64,000 bases of DNA from Fomitopsis serialis (taxonomy: Eukaryota > Basidiomycota > Agaricomycetes > Polyporales > Fomitopsidaceae): positions 62,001 to 126,000 of the forward strand of contig NW_025955077.1 of the NCBI RefSeq assembly GCF_022376445.1, read 5' to 3'. The translations under genes and the position numbers were made by a program. Under the pieces are notes generated by a model. It did no database searches, was not told where the DNA came from, and saw nothing but the letters and a program-made list of their open reading frames with translations. Shown piece by piece: positions 13,754-25,571 of the stretch (position 1 is its first letter; each line of letters opens with the position of its first letter).

Positions 13754-14101
13754 AAACGAAGATCACGGTGGTCAAGCGAAAGAAACCAGTTCCAACTTCC
13801 GCAGCGTCGAGAGTGATGGGTAGAGCAACGCCGTGGCGGGAAGAGATGAGCCAGTTCGCCTTGGCGCCCAACAGTTCCGTTTGCTGTACTAGCCTGTCAC
13901 TTGCTGTCGTCCAACCGCCGTCGTCGCCAGCGCCCCCTGACTTCCTGGGCTCGTTCACGACGACTAGAAGACTCGAGTCCAGGTCCTGCTCACAGGGCTA
14001 GAAGGCCATCTAAAAGTCTAACAGAGACCAAGTTTGCATCAACGCCAGGTGGTTCAGCCAGACGCGCGCGTACCGTCAATTCTACCTCACCCTTCCGGAT
14101 C

Positions 14102-15667
14102 ATGTTGCCTCGTTCTATGCTTGCTCGCAGTGCTCGAAGCACGGCTATCGCTCTTCGTCGACATGCTCGTTTAGCGTCCTCAACACCACCACCAGCGCAG
14201 CAACAGCAACCAGCGGAACCCGCCCCAGGACCCTCTACCACACATCCGCGAGAAAAGTCATGGCTCACCAAGAAAGTGGAGGCGTCGCCTGCACTCAAAA
14301 GGGTGTTTCTGAAAGCCGCAAACGTGATGGGGTACGGTAGCCCTAAGCAAGTCGCGGGAAGACGCGCTTTCGCGATGTACGAGCAACTGTGCATCGTCAG
14401 GCCCGACGAGGACAGGGCGTTTTGGCAGGAAGGTGCGTGGTGGACGTTGTTCGTGCCGCACATTCTTTTCTGCACCATATCTGTGGAACGTCTCCTTCAG
14501 GCGTGTATGCGCGTCGTGGACGCGTGGATCTTAGGTTCACGCAAATCTCTGACTATGAATGCCTGTGACGAGACTGCGCGCCATGCACGAACTGACCACC
14601 GCTCTCATGCCAGAATGTCACCTACCACCGACGTTCCAGTCCTGGTTCACCGTCGTGAATCTCCACGTCTGGTTGCTCACTGTCCGCCTGCGCGCTCTAC
14701 CGCCACCACACGGCATGAACCACATCCAAGCCCTTATTGACCACTTCTTCCTCGACGTCGAAGACCGCGTGCGCGCGATCCTCCAGCCCGCCACGCCCGA
14801 CTCCGCCGCCACGCCCGCGTCCGTCACGAATCCCTACACGGCCCCTCCCACTTCTACACCATCGCGAACCCGGACCGGAAGCGGCCGAAGGGGCGCGCGC
14901 CCGAGCGGCTCGTCGGGCAGCAGATGAAAATATTCAAGGAGCAGTGGGCGGGCATGGGCATGTCCTTCGACGTCTCCCTCCTCCGTGGCGACGCGGACAT
15001 GGCCGCGGTAGCGTGGCGGAACATCCTGGGCGGACGTGGGGCGCGCGGCATCGTCTACCCGACCGACGGGCAGGACCCCTCGAAGCCGTACTTCCGGCGT
15101 TCCGTCAATCTCATCGGAGGGGAGGTGGAGAAGGTGAAGAAGCTTGACGAGCGGGGCTTGGAGGTGGAGGAGGCGCGGGATGACGGGTCGGGTGTGCACG
15201 ACTACGCGCCGAACGAGGCGGACAAGTACGTCGCGTATCCGGAGCTCATGGCAGCCCTCGTCGCGTACCTTCGCCGGGAGCTGGTCCGCCTACAGGAGAT
15301 CCCGGATGAGGAGATCATCGGTCCTGGAGTCGCCGGGAAGGAGAGTGATGGCATCCAAAACTTGCGATTCGAAAGAGTGCGGGGGAGTGGCTCTTCTGAG
15401 GCTCATGCTTGTGCAAAACGCAGCATCAAAAGTGTCTACGAATACAATCGATTAATGAGTAGCCTTAGCTTCTTGGAAGGGCTAATGGGGAATTGCCTTC
15501 CGGTTCACGCTGAACCGTCCTTAGAGGGCCGTACGTCTACGTACAAACTTTATGACTGTCACAACTGCTCAAAAGCTCGCAAGCACGCTCTTGTCGCAGC
15601 ACGTTATTGTACATGCTTGTTGTTCTTCGTCGATCTGAACACCCCACATACGGAATACTACCCATAG
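14102..15667 (+). CDS. CBP3: Cbp3/UQCC1-type ubiquinol-cytochrome c chaperone, mitochondrial (one apparent frameshift)
   Basis: This family assists cytochrome b synthesis and complex III assembly in mitochondria. The first ~30 residues are Arg/Ser/Ala-rich without acidic residues, as in a matrix-targeting sequence. Exon 1 is 14102-14432 and exon 2 starts at 14614. Family landmarks are FQSWFTVVNLHVWLLTVRLR, then LIDHFFLDVEDRVR, then QMKIFKEQWAGMGMSFD and MAAVAWRNILG. The frame shifts near 14847-14849: CCCTCCCACTTC would need one more C to join the N-terminal frame to HFYTIANPDRKRPKGRAPER. Conservation ends at about 15390 (NLRFERVR). The remaining ~90 codons to the stop at 15667 are unlike the family and may reflect another indel or a missed intron, so the true C-terminus is unsure. 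Confidence 0.85.
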
Positions 15668-15689
15668 GCCAACTCACCATCCCCCATCC

Positions 15690-16908
15690 TCAATCAGCAT
15701 CCACAGGGTTCCAACTGATCGCGCCCTTCTTCCCTTGGTCAAGCGCGTCAATCTTCGCCATGTCCTCCGCGGAGATCTCAAAGTCATACAGGTCCGCATT
15801 CGAGACGACGCGGGTGGGCTGAGATGACTTCGGGAGCGGGCTGAATCTGTGGAGGTGGTGTAATCGCGCGCTTAGGGGTATGCACGGGTGATATGAGAGG
15901 ATGAGACGACGTACCCTCGCTGAAGGGACCACCGGACGAGGACCTGGGCGACCTCCTTGTTGTACTGCAGTGAGGACTTCAGTCAGACGCCGTTCGACGG
16001 CCGGTACCAAGCCAGTGCGGCGTACAGTACCTTCTTAGCTACCTCCTGCAGCACCGGATTGTCAAACCGTCCGCGCACGAGCGGGCAGTACGCCTGGACG
16101 AAGATCCCGTGCTTGTTACAATACTCGACGATGTCCTTCTGCTGGCAGAAAGGTTGCAGCTCGATCTGGTTGATGGCGGGCGTCTCCAAGCCGGCTTCGC
16201 GGATCTCCTCGAGGTGCTTTACGCCACTGAGGTTGCCGACGTTGAGTAAGATATGTTTCCCAGGAGGTGAATGGATGGGCATGCGTACAAATTAGAGACA
16301 CCGACAGTCCTAAGCTTGCCCGCTTTCTTCGCCTCGAGCAATGCTCTCCAGGTCTCGAGACGTCTCTGCTTGCCTGAGAGCGGATCGTGGATCAGGAACA
16401 GGTCGATATAGTCTATCATCCCGATGCAGTCGCGTAAAGCCATTCAGCCCAGGACGTGGCTTGGACTGGACATTGACGCACCGAAGCCGAAGCGTTGCAG
16501 CGAACTGTCGACCGCCCTGATGGAACTCTCGAAACCGTGCTCAGAGTTAATAACTTTCGAGGCTGTCGAGTCGACGGAGAGTATACCGGCGTACTTGAGC
16601 GTCGTCGCTAGCATGAGAACTAGGTGACCCACGCACTGACAAAGACATCGCCCCTCGGCACACCGCTTTCCCGTACTGCCCGGCCGACGTCTACCTCGTT
16701 TCCGTACACGCGTGCGGAGTCGATGAGCCTGTAGCCGTGGTTCAAGGCAGCCAGGCAGGCCGGCGAGCAGTCGCTGTTCTGGTAAACCCCGAGGCCCAGG
16801 AGGGGCATAGTATAACCTGGTGTATTCGTGAGCGAGACATCAGCCTTGACAACACAAGTGGTACATACCTGAGGAGAGGCGTACAGATGACTTGAGGGTT
16901 AGGGCCAT
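15690..16908 (-). CDS. Aldo-keto reductase, copy 1 (AKR1)
   Basis: NAD(P)H-dependent reductase with the TIM-barrel AKR fold, expected to reduce carbonyl substrates in the cytosol; the substrate cannot be told. The start is ATG 16908-16906 (MALTLKSSVRLSS), followed by a 52 bp intron and MPLLGLGVYQNSD. Catalytic tetrad residues are visible: Asp and Tyr in RLIDSARVYGNE, Lys in VFVTSKVI, His in LFLIHDP. Further landmarks are AGKLRTVGVSN, NQIELQPFCQQ and QAYCPLVRGRF, and the C-terminus ends ISWNPVDAD. A 62 bp intron (GTACTG...TGCAG) after QEVAKK is absent from AKR2 and AKR3, so AKR1 is a diverged older paralogue. No frameshift was found. It converges on the CBP3 gene. Confidence 0.88.
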
Positions 16909-16976
16909 CTTTCGTAGGTGAGACGAGAGGGACGTTCGATGTGAAGGTGGTGGTCAGGGTGAGATCGTAGTGAGCG

Positions 16977-16987
16977 TTATTTATAAG
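16977..16987 (-). promoter_or_regulatory. TATA box of AKR1
   Basis: On the minus strand the sequence reads CTTATAAATAA about 70 bp before the AKR1 start codon, a normal distance for a fungal TATA box with a short leader. Confidence 0.55.
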
Positions 16988-17799
16988 CCTGGCTCCATTG
17001 ATACAATATTGGTGATCTATCCCTTCAGCCTGCTATACTTTCTATTCTATGTGTGTAATGTCAACCTCGGCCAGTTGTGTGGGACCGATGAGAGAATGGC
17101 GGCACGGCAAGGTTTGATTCGATGCTGATCGGTATGTACTGACAACCTTCAGCCGGTGGTGTTAATAAAAGATATCACTGTTCCAGGTAGTGGGGACAGC
17201 GAGTAGTTCAAGATTCACAGTAGAATCGCAGCCTGTTCACGTTGAAAGATCGCGAGGCCGTGGATTGGCCTGCAAGTGCAGTCAGTGCAGAACTTGGGTC
17301 GACCCGGAAGCGCCCATAAGTGAGAGCCTGCCGGCAACCTGCCGGGCGCCTCCTGAAGTGGACTCAATATCTCTGGCAAATCTCTGGTGTCCCTCGAGTC
17401 GGTCTGCCAGTGATCACTATTTTCTATACGATCCATTCACTACATGTACACTATGAGTCTTCCGCGCGGCAACTTTTCCGCTCGTGGCCAACACTGATGA
17501 AAATGCGAATGCAATGAGTAACTTTGCGGACTCCATTATGTGCACATGTGGCACTTCTGTGGCGACGTCGACAATGCAAGGGCGTCCGCCCCGAGTGAAA
17601 GCACGAATGCTGCCACACCAATACCACGCACAGGGCAATGAGTGGCATTGCCGTAGCAACCGGTGGCAAGAAGTATGCCATATATCTGTGCGGCGGCGAG
17701 GGGGAGGGGGCATCGTCATCTTGAAACCCCGGGCCCCTCGTTCGCAGTTCACAGCACAGACAGCAAGATTGACGTTCTCAGTGAGGCAGCGTACCGACC
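16988..17799. other. Divergent intergenic region between AKR1 and the ARID gene
   Basis: The two genes are transcribed away from each other, so both promoters lie here. I see no coding segment with recognisable features. Confidence 0.4.
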
Positions 17800-19071
17800 A
17801 TGAACCTCCCGAGAGGCATCTACGTGTCCCCAGAAGACTTCCCTCACATCTACGCTGACCACTGTAGAAACGAAGGCAAGCGTTTCGTCCCCAGCTGCGT
17901 CCAGTTGTCCGAGGGCGGCCCGATCGACCTCTGCACGCTCTTCAACTGCGTCGTCTCCGCGCAAGGCAGCCTCTCGGTACGTGACGTACCTCCATGACCT
18001 ACAGCTTACGCACTTTTCTATGGCAGGCCTCGCACCGGAGGCTCTGGCCAGAGATCGCGGCGAAGCTGGGCTTCGTGCACGTCCCTGCGACCAACACAGA
18101 GCCCGCTCGATCCAACGCCGAGCTCGCGCGGCAATTGGAACGGGTATACGACGTCTACCTCTTCGACTTTGAATACATGGTCGTCAACTTCACCGCGCAG
18201 TATATGGTCCGAGACTGTTTTCCTGAACTCGCCGCCGCTGATCCCCCGGTGGCCCGTGGGTCGCGGCCGGACAGAAGGTCACGGAGCTCCTAGGCATGAT
18301 ACCGTATTCTCCTGCCGAGTTGCGTCGGCAGAAGGCCCCTCCGAAAGAAGTTGAGCTGTTGGAGCGGTACTTGCTATTCTGGCACATCCTACATGACATA
18401 CAAGAGTTCGACGCGCGTAGGAAGGCCTGCCGCCCGAGGCGTGATTGGGCAGAGGAACGAGGGGCGCATCGGTCTCCGCACGCGGGCTTGCGATACCTAG
18501 CATCGGATTTCTCTGGTAGCGATGTTGGGACAAGTGACACATCCGAGTCGGACGACCGAACCGAACAGCAGCCTTCCACCTCGTACCAAAGCATCCTAAA
18601 ACCGCATGTCGTAGGGCGCATCCTCTCGTCGACAGAGCTTCGCCAGACAGGTGCCTGGATAGACATGGTGTGGCAGGAGTACCTCCGAGGTGCGTCGTTC
18701 TTTTACTATACCAGGCTGCTACCCTGCGCACCTCTTGCAGACCGGCGACACCAGCCGGTAACGATCCCCGACGACGAATGGCCGGTGTTCCACGCGCTCT
18801 TCGTGCAGGCCTCGCAGGAGCTCTCGCGCGTGCACATCGCAACGGTCGTGTGCATGCTGCGCGAGGAGGACGCGCAGAGTCTCGTTCGCGATGCACGTAG
18901 CTCCTCGTTCCCCTCGAAGCCAATGGAAGTGCTCACCGTTCTGTCGATATCGTGCAGGTAGCGTTGGCGCTCGAGCAGAGGCAGTACGTCGACGCCGGTA
19001 CGAGGCAGGGCCTCTTCAGTGTGCAGCGGCTCACCTGGCTGCGCGACACGTGGAGAGCGTGGAGGGCGTAA
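17800..19071 (+). CDS. ARID/BRIGHT-domain DNA-binding protein (one apparent frameshift)
   Basis: ARID domains bind DNA and occur in SWI/SNF subunits and transcription regulators. Exons are 17800-17976, 18027-18689 and 18741-19071, about 390 residues. Residues ~35-115 form the ARID fold: GGPIDLCTLFNCVVS, then after the intron RRLWPEIAAKLGFVHVP, NTEPARSNAELARQLERVY and FDFEYMV. The frame breaks near 18243-18247 in a run of five C; six C would join AADPP to GGPWVAAGQKVTELLGMIPY. The final exon (DDEWPVFHALFVQASQEL, HIATVVCMLREED) reaches TCGTGCAGGTAG, after which a +1 frame (VALALEQRQYVDAG...) reads more like protein. This second break is identical in the duplicated copy near 33.47 kb, so it is a real change or a missed splice. 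The exact nuclear partner or complex is unknown. Confidence 0.75.
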
Positions 19072-19203
19072 TGAAGGCAGCGGGTTCGATGAGGACGGGA
19101 GGTCACAGCGCGGACGTTTCTTCTTTGCTACATTAGTCGTATCTCGTAATACATTCTGCGTTCACCCTTTGTTGCCCTCAGGGACGTATTGATGCGCAGT
19201 CCA

Positions 19204-20388
19204 TCACTCCGCGTCAACTGGGTTCCAGCTCGTCGCGCCCGCTGCGCCCTTGTCGAGGGCGTCGACTTTCGCCATGTCCTCACCCGAGATGTCGAAGTCA
19301 TACACGGCTGCGTTGGAGACCACGCGGTCGGGGCGGGACGACTTCGGGAGCGGGTTGTACCTACAACAACGCCAATGTCAGCAAGCAAACACAGACGTGG
19401 AGATATGAAGATGCGAAACGCACCCATGTTGCAGCGACCACCTGACGAGAACCTGTGCTCCGTCCTTGTTGTACTTCCTCGCGACCTCCTGTAAGACGGG
19501 GTCGTCAAACCTCCCGCGCACGAGCGGGCAGTACGCCTGGACGAAGATCCCGTTCTTGCGGCAGTACTCGACGATCGGCCCTTGTTGGCAGAACGGCTGC
19601 ACCTCGATCTGGTTCACCGCGGGTGTCTCGAGCCCGGCGTCGCGAATCTCCTTGAGGTGCTTGATTCCACTGACCCCGGGTGATGGTGGTAAGTGTTAGG
19701 TTGTGCAGAGGCAAAGGGGTGGACGCACTAGTTAGATACACCAGCAGTGCGGACCTTGCCGGCTTTTTGGGCGTCGAGGAGGGCTCTCCAGGTCTCGAGG
19801 CGCCGTTCCTTGCCGGAGAGGGGGCTGTGAATCAGGTAGAGGTCGATGTAGTCTGACGATCTGAGGCGTGAGTGAGAAGACTGGTTATTGACTGATTGAC
19901 TGACCGAAGCCGAAGCTCTGCAGAGACTCGTCGACAGCCTTCAGCGTGCTTTCGTACCCGTGGTCAGGATCGTATATCTTGGTGGCTGCCCAGTTCGAAC
20001 GCCGTTAGGATGTGATCTCAGCGTCCTGTGAACACTTGTAACGCACTCACGAAGACCTCTGCGCGGGGTACACCGCTCTCGCGCACTGCCTGCCCGACTT
20101 GGGCTTCGTTGCGATACATACGCGCCGAGTCGATATGCCTGAGGATCAGATATGTTGGCTGGATCAACGCTGTTGGCATTGGGACACACGCACCTATAGC
20201 CATGCTTCAGCGCAGCGAGGCACGCTGGAACGCAGTCGTCGTTCTGGTACACTCCCAGACCCAACAGGGGCATGGTGTGACCTGTCCGTCCGTCCTCTGG
20301 TTCGATCCAAGCACGCCAGCAGCCATGTATAGGGCCACGTACCGGAGGGGAGCGTCACAGCCGTATCCAGATTCAGTGTGCCCGACAT
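19204..20388 (-). CDS. Aldo-keto reductase, copy 2 (AKR2)
   Basis: Same enzyme family as AKR1. The first exon begins MSGTLNLDTAVTLPSG at ATG 20388; the next gives HTMPLLGLGVYQNDD. Tetrad residues are Asp and Tyr in HIDSARMYRNE, Lys in ATKIYDPDHG and His in LYLIHSP. Other landmarks are AGKVRTAGVSN, VNQIEVQPFCQQGPIVEYC and YCPLVRGRFDDPVLQEVARK, ending TSWNPVDAE at stop 19206-19204. An intron splits HGYR/HIDSAR, a position where AKR1 has none. The gene appears complete and uninterrupted. It lies wholly inside the segmental duplication and has a nearly identical sister at 33708-34892. Substrate unknown. Confidence 0.88.
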
Positions 20389-20618
20389 CTTGGTTGGGAC
20401 GTTGAAGCCGAGGGCTCACGGCAACTTGTTCACTCGAGCGATACGGCCAGTGGGGGGTAACCATTTCTCACTGTCAGGCTGATAAGTAGCAAGTAAGTTA
20501 GCGCAGGTTGGACTGCATGTTGCCAATATCGTTACCGTGTGTTCGGGCGTCTGCCCCGGGCCGAGTGGGGCATGGCGGAGCCGTGTCCGCGTTTTGAACG
20601 TGAACGTGAACCGTGGCC

Positions 20619-21101
20619 TTAACGCGCGTGCAACAAGAAAACCGGACATTTGCAGTGTGCACTACTTACTGTACCAAATTGCATCACCGGTTCAGTGTCT
20701 ACACCGTTACATATATACCGTTGTGCGTCCTGGAATGTGCGAGTCCGAGTCGGGGTGAACTACGCTTGGCGAAGCATATCCAAATGTAGGTTAATCGCAC
20801 GATGTACTCCGAATCTGACCTTTGGCTTATTCTTCTTCGGCGGCGGCTTAGGCTTCGTAGAAGCTTTTTTGGCGCTGCGCGTCCGACAGAGAAGGTCGCC
20901 GAAGCAGCCGCGTTCCACCAGTCCGTCTTGGAGCTCACGCTCAACCATGGAGGCATCCTCAGTCGCGCGACTGTTATCATTGTATGCTCAGTCGTGGGAT
21001 AAGAATGTGCAACGAGCCGCTCACATGGTGGTCGGGTGAGCGAGCGCGGGAGCTGCGGCCACTGCCAAAAGGACGGCGGAGGCGAGCGTACAGTAACGCA
21101 T
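20619..21101 (-). CDS. Small secreted protein A
   Basis: Three-exon model: 21101-21025, 20970-20808 and 20759-20619, 126 residues. The N-terminus (MRYCTLASAVLLAVAAA, then PALA-HPTT) is a textbook signal peptide with a likely cut after ALA. The mature part has a Cys-containing segment (GLVERGCFGDLLCRTR), a Lys/Pro-rich stretch (STKPKPPPKKNKPKV) and a final exon with three further Cys. Introns are 54 and 48 bp with GT-AG ends. Comparison with the duplicated copy supports the model: a 6 bp (in-frame) insertion falls in exon 2, while a 1 bp indel falls in the predicted second intron. No family was recognised; it resembles the lineage-specific small secreted proteins of agaricomycetes. The third exon is the least certain part. 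Confidence 0.6.
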
Positions 21102-21310
21102 GATGTCTTGTATGCACTGGGGTCGTTACGAAGGATTTTGGTGGAAGGGAGTCAGGGACGTGAGTCGTCAAAAAGAGCGAGGCTAGTAGAGAGGTGCAAG
21201 GTAAGTCTAACATTCAAACTACCATCGTTGCTGGACACTCACTTGCCGGCAACCTGCTCGGTGAGCTCGGAAGGAGAAGAGGAGCTGAGGGATACGGCAG
21301 GCATATCCGC

Positions 21311-21318
21311 CTTTTATA
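21311..21318 (-). promoter_or_regulatory. TATA box upstream of small secreted protein A
   Basis: Minus-strand TATAAAAG about 210 bp before the start codon. The same motif is kept in copy B at 35814-35821. The distance implies a leader of ~180 nt. Confidence 0.5.
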
Positions 21319-21329
21319 CGCTTGTATGC

Positions 21330-24300
21330 ACAGACCTGGATGCCGGCGGCGATTCTAAGATCTTGCGTCGCATCAGCCCGGGACATTGTGCGCTTGATAG
21401 GTCATCTAATTGGATGATGGCGGTTCGCAGTGCGGAGGCTTCTTGCGACGCAGCCAGCCTGGCACATTTGTGCACCAGTCATCCGTGGTCGACTGCTGCT
21501 GCAGAGGGACGCAGCCTGTCAGCGTTCAGCGGGACTGACGACCGCTCCCAGTCGTGTCATCCGAGTCGATCGGCGCGCCGTGTCTGGGCGTCTATCTGAC
21601 GACTCTCGTCGCTGCTGCACGATGCGTTCTGACTCACGTGGCGAGCCTTATGGCACGCAGCCGTGAGGACTCAATGGAATCCCCTCCTCCTCCTCCTCTC
21701 GCTGGCTGCTCTCTCTGTCTCCATCCCGCTGCCGTCTTGCTCCCCCGCCCTTCCCTTCCCTGCGCTCCGGCCCCGTGTCCCGCTGCCCTGCGCTCATGCG
21801 CGCAGCCGAGACGTGTCCGTCGACACCCCCAACGCCGCCTTTTAGCTGTTTCTCGGGTCCACACAGGTCCGTTTATCTTTTTGTTCTGCAATCACCCGCA
21901 TTCATCCAGAAAACCCATCTCCTAAGCTCCCATCTCCGACTTGCCTCCGCCTTCCCCCGCGCCCAATGCGCCCTCTGCACCCCGCAATGGCTCCGCCAAA
22001 CGACGCCCTAGCATCCCGCCGTGCACCCCCCAGTCGTTTGGAGCGATCCCGTGCGTGGGACGGCTCGCTACACGCCGTTCTGTGCGACGCTACCCAAGAG
22101 CGCCCGCCACGCTCTACGCGTCGTCTACAGTCTTTTTGTGCCTCTCGCCAGCAAGTAGCAAAACCCCGCATCTGCCTTTCGACGGTGCCCGGCGCTGCCA
22201 TCGTCCGTTACGCGTCTTGACTCCACCCCCAGCCGCGGTATGCTCCGTAACACACTGGGCCCATGCCCGCGAAACAAGCTCAGACAGTTGCATTGACGCA
22301 CGGGACCGCATTCGTACATACGTACGACGGTACGCGCGCCCACGCGCTTTTGCAGACATCTCGCAATCGCTGTTGACAATGACCGACATTCCACTTGCGC
22401 GACGCACACTGGACAACCTGCACGCGACCCTCCCCGATTGCAAGCATCGACCGCCCGCCCGCAGGTATCTCGCAGCGACGGACGGCAGTGCACTTTCTCG
22501 CGCGACGTGCAGGTCACACACGCCAATGCAACCCCCAAGTCGTCCTGTGCGATCCTACGTACGTGCGCCCACGACCCGTCCCGCACTCTCAACCACAAGT
22601 AACTCGTACATACTCACTGCTCTAGACCTACAGCACACGGTCCCCTCTATCGTGCGACGCAGCATCTCTTCCCGCTGCCCACCATCCACAGCCATCTACG
22701 AGGCTCGTCAGACGCGAATCCTTCTCACCCGCGTGTTGGACGAATGGCTCCCGCGGAGACGCGCTACAGCAGGTCGCCCGTCGTCAGCGGACGCCAGGAC
22801 CACCTGAACCTCAAATTTGCGTACCTTCGCCCTGCAGCACAAGCACCGACGGCCTCGACACCGTGCACGACGATCCGCAGCCCGTCGCCGTGGCGCGCTC
22901 TCTCGGCGAGCGCGTCTGCTCTGCTGCGACCAGGAAGTCAGTACTCGCCCAGTCGACTAGGTCCGGAACGCAACTCACCGATGCTTCCTCTCGCCCACAG
23001 CCCTCACTTTTATACCTCGCCCGAGAGCGCGATCACCACGGCCGGGGCGCATCCTGCGCGACGTCCGCGGAAGCGAGCGTGGCGCCACTTGGCATGGATG
23101 CCAGCCTCGTCCGTGCCACCGACGCCGGCGTTCGGGCCCATGCTCGATGGCTGGTACATGCGCGTTGATCGGGCTGGGTCCGCGTTCTTCGTCAACGGAC
23201 GGATCTGGGGAGGGTGCTTTGCGGGACGGGCAGGAGCCGGGCGCGACCGCGTCGCCCGTCGTGGTGAGTTGACTCCACCGCGCAACCCGCCAGAAGACGG
23301 CGCAAGGACGTGCCAGTCGGGCCTGCGTCTCAGGTAGACGGCACACGCAGTGCGCTACGACCCGTGCCGCTCAGGGAAGTGCAATTGGGACGGGTTGTAG
23401 CATCGTACGAGATGCGCGGGCATCGTGCTTCCCTTTGACACGACAGCCGCTCGTCGCGTCCAGCCCGCGAAGCACGTCTGCCGAGTCGTTCATGCAAGCG
23501 AGCACTGGCGGTACGCTTCCCTCCTCGAGCAACATGCGTCCGTCGGCGAGTCGCCCTCAGCCTGCTCGTCGACAAGACCATCCTTCGCGGCAAGGAAGGT
23601 GAGTACTATCGCGGTGTCTCTGCTGCTGATGATCTGTCGTTTAGTGAGCTGGAGGGTGGTGGGACGGCTCGGGGAGGATGCGAGGCAGGAGCTATGGAGA
23701 GGATGCCGGTCGCAGACGCAGAGGGCGCAAACACGATACTTCGGTGGGAACACGCCGCACGACGATGGACGACGGTTGCCGTGACGGACGCCTAGCACGT
23801 CGTTTGTGCTGTTTGAAGTAGGTACGGTGACCGTGAATGTAGTCTCGAGGAATGGATATATTTGATTTGAGCTACTCTACATGGCGTCGGACACGGAACG
23901 CGAGCGCGGTCAGAGCCGTCGCAGTCCCCCTGCAGTATCCCTGTGTCCACGTCACAACAGCACCTCCGTGGTCGCGCAGAGGCAGCTGCCGAACGATTGT
24001 CTGCAGATCTCGGGGCCGGGGCAGTGACGCTTTCAATTAACACCGCCCGTCCGCCGTCGGCCCTCTGAGCATCACGTCGGGCTGCCGGGCCCTTTCGTTC
24101 TGCGGATGTCGGCGAGTATACGTGAGCAATCTCGTCTCGGAGTGCCGCCGAGCCAGTCGACTGAATGAATTACGCACCTGCACACCGTAAACCTTTCTGG
24201 CCGACTGGTGTGACAAGCCTGCTCGACGCGCTCACAGCGCATCGCATCGTCGGACCAGAGTGACTTCAAGTTGGCGGTGCCGGCTACATCTCGTCATGGC

Positions 24301-25308
24301 CGCGGCTTCCGTGCGAGACCGCTTGCTATCAAACGGCTCGAGGTAGAGCTCAGTGGGCGACTCACCGAGACGAGAGCGTGGAGAGCTGTGGAATCCAGGG
24401 ATCGACGTGAGCGAGATGGCGAGTCCGACATCGCTGTTACTCGGTTACTCGCATGCCGGCCTCAAACCGCGTCGAAATGGGGTCCCCTTGACTATGCGAA
24501 GGGGTCCCGCGGTGGACGCAAACAACTGATAGTGGACCACGGTGACAGAGCCATTGAGGACCATGGAATAGACTCACTCAGGCTGGAGCACATATCGGGG
24601 GAAGGGCGGGAGTGTCAATGACGAACGGTAGGAGTTCACGCGTAGTCTGTCAAGGTAGTAGGTTATGTCGGCGTTCGCGTGTTCCCGTTGTTGAAGACGA
24701 TGGGTCCACGAGATCACCGGCTCGATGCTGAGTGAATGGTCTCGTTCGTTCTGCGAGTATCAATGACAGCTGGGCCTACGAACATTTGAGGATTAGCGGG
24801 ATCATGAAACAGGCCCCGTGTCCCGCGACTCGCAATCAAACGGACTACGCACCTACACATCACGCGTCCGGCCCTCACATATCATACGGACTGCATGTCT
24901 TGCAGAAAACTGTAGGATCTGCCTCGAGTCGACGCCGCCGTCATCGAATTCCATCGTCAGGAAGGCATGAGGTCCCGATGTTTGCTTGACGGTCACGGAA
25001 CTTGTTGCGCCAGTCGAGTGAGGACAGAGAAGGGCATGAACAGAGTGAGAGAACTTACGAGCAGCGGGCGGGGTGGCATAGCCTCGAGGATTCAAACGCT
25101 CTCTATCCAGATAGGTAGGTATTCGTGTGTCCTGTATACGATCGTCGTTCAGCCTGAGGACCCGGGTTTGAATCAAAACCAGTCGCTGGTACCAGGATGT
25201 ACGGCCAGGTCTCGCAAGGAGCGGAACAGTGCTATGCACCGCACTTACTGAGGACTTTCGGGACCATTGTGTGCCGGTCTATGTAGCACTCACCTCTCTG
25301 AGTCACCG
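21330..25308. other. Gene-poor accessory stretch
   Basis: GC-rich sequence with many short open frames on both strands, none with a recognised domain. The part from ~21970 to ~23200 shows weak, indel-broken similarity to 36470-37750, so the duplication may originally have been longer and decayed here. A plus-strand ORF at 22744-23337 is the longest; it contains the GTCCGCGGAAGCGA repeat and has no identifiable function. Confidence 0.35.
23041..23160 (+). repeat. Member 1 of the GTCCGCGGAAGCGA repeat family
   Basis: Core CGTCCGCGGAAGCGAGCG followed by GCATGGATGCCAGCC. It is related to 29241-29345, 37593-37735 and 37850-37990. In one frame it would read RRPRKRAWRHLAWMPAS. Confidence 0.5.
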
Positions 25309-25311
25309 TGC

Positions 25312-25319
25312 TATATAAA
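25312..25319 (+). promoter_or_regulatory. TATA box candidate
   Basis: TATATAAA lies ~250 bp upstream of the small two-exon gene model at 25572. The interval is C/T-rich, as in many basidiomycete core promoters and leaders. Confidence 0.4.
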
Positions 25320-25571
25320 ACAAAACTGTGGTCTGATTACCCAGCCAACTTCGCCGGTCCATGCTTCTTGACTCTGAATGCTCGACCGCACGCGACTCTA
25401 GTCTTGCATGTTCTCGATACACTCTACCCGCGATTCAACTTGCTGGTTCTACCCGACTCTGTCTACTGCACGCCGGTGTACTTGCGCATCTCGACTCACT
25501 GCATCTGATCTACAGTGCACCTCTCCCCGGATGGCACGCAGACACTTACTGTGTGCGTGACCCGGCACAGA

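Larger units (their letters stand above)
18731..21960. repeat. Segmental duplication, copy A
   Basis: This block matches 33240-36465 in direct orientation at an offset of about 14.5 kb. The left edge is sharp: similarity starts at CCTCTTGCAG, 9 bp before the end of an ARID-gene intron. The right edge fades after about 21960. Through the AKR gene I found one substitution (near 20183) in ~1.3 kb; beyond 20490 small indels accumulate. Confidence 0.92.

Noticed and set aside
25150..25190. CCCGGGTTTGAATCAAAACC as a possible tRNA T arm
   Set aside because: No matching acceptor, D or anticodon arms within the required distance.
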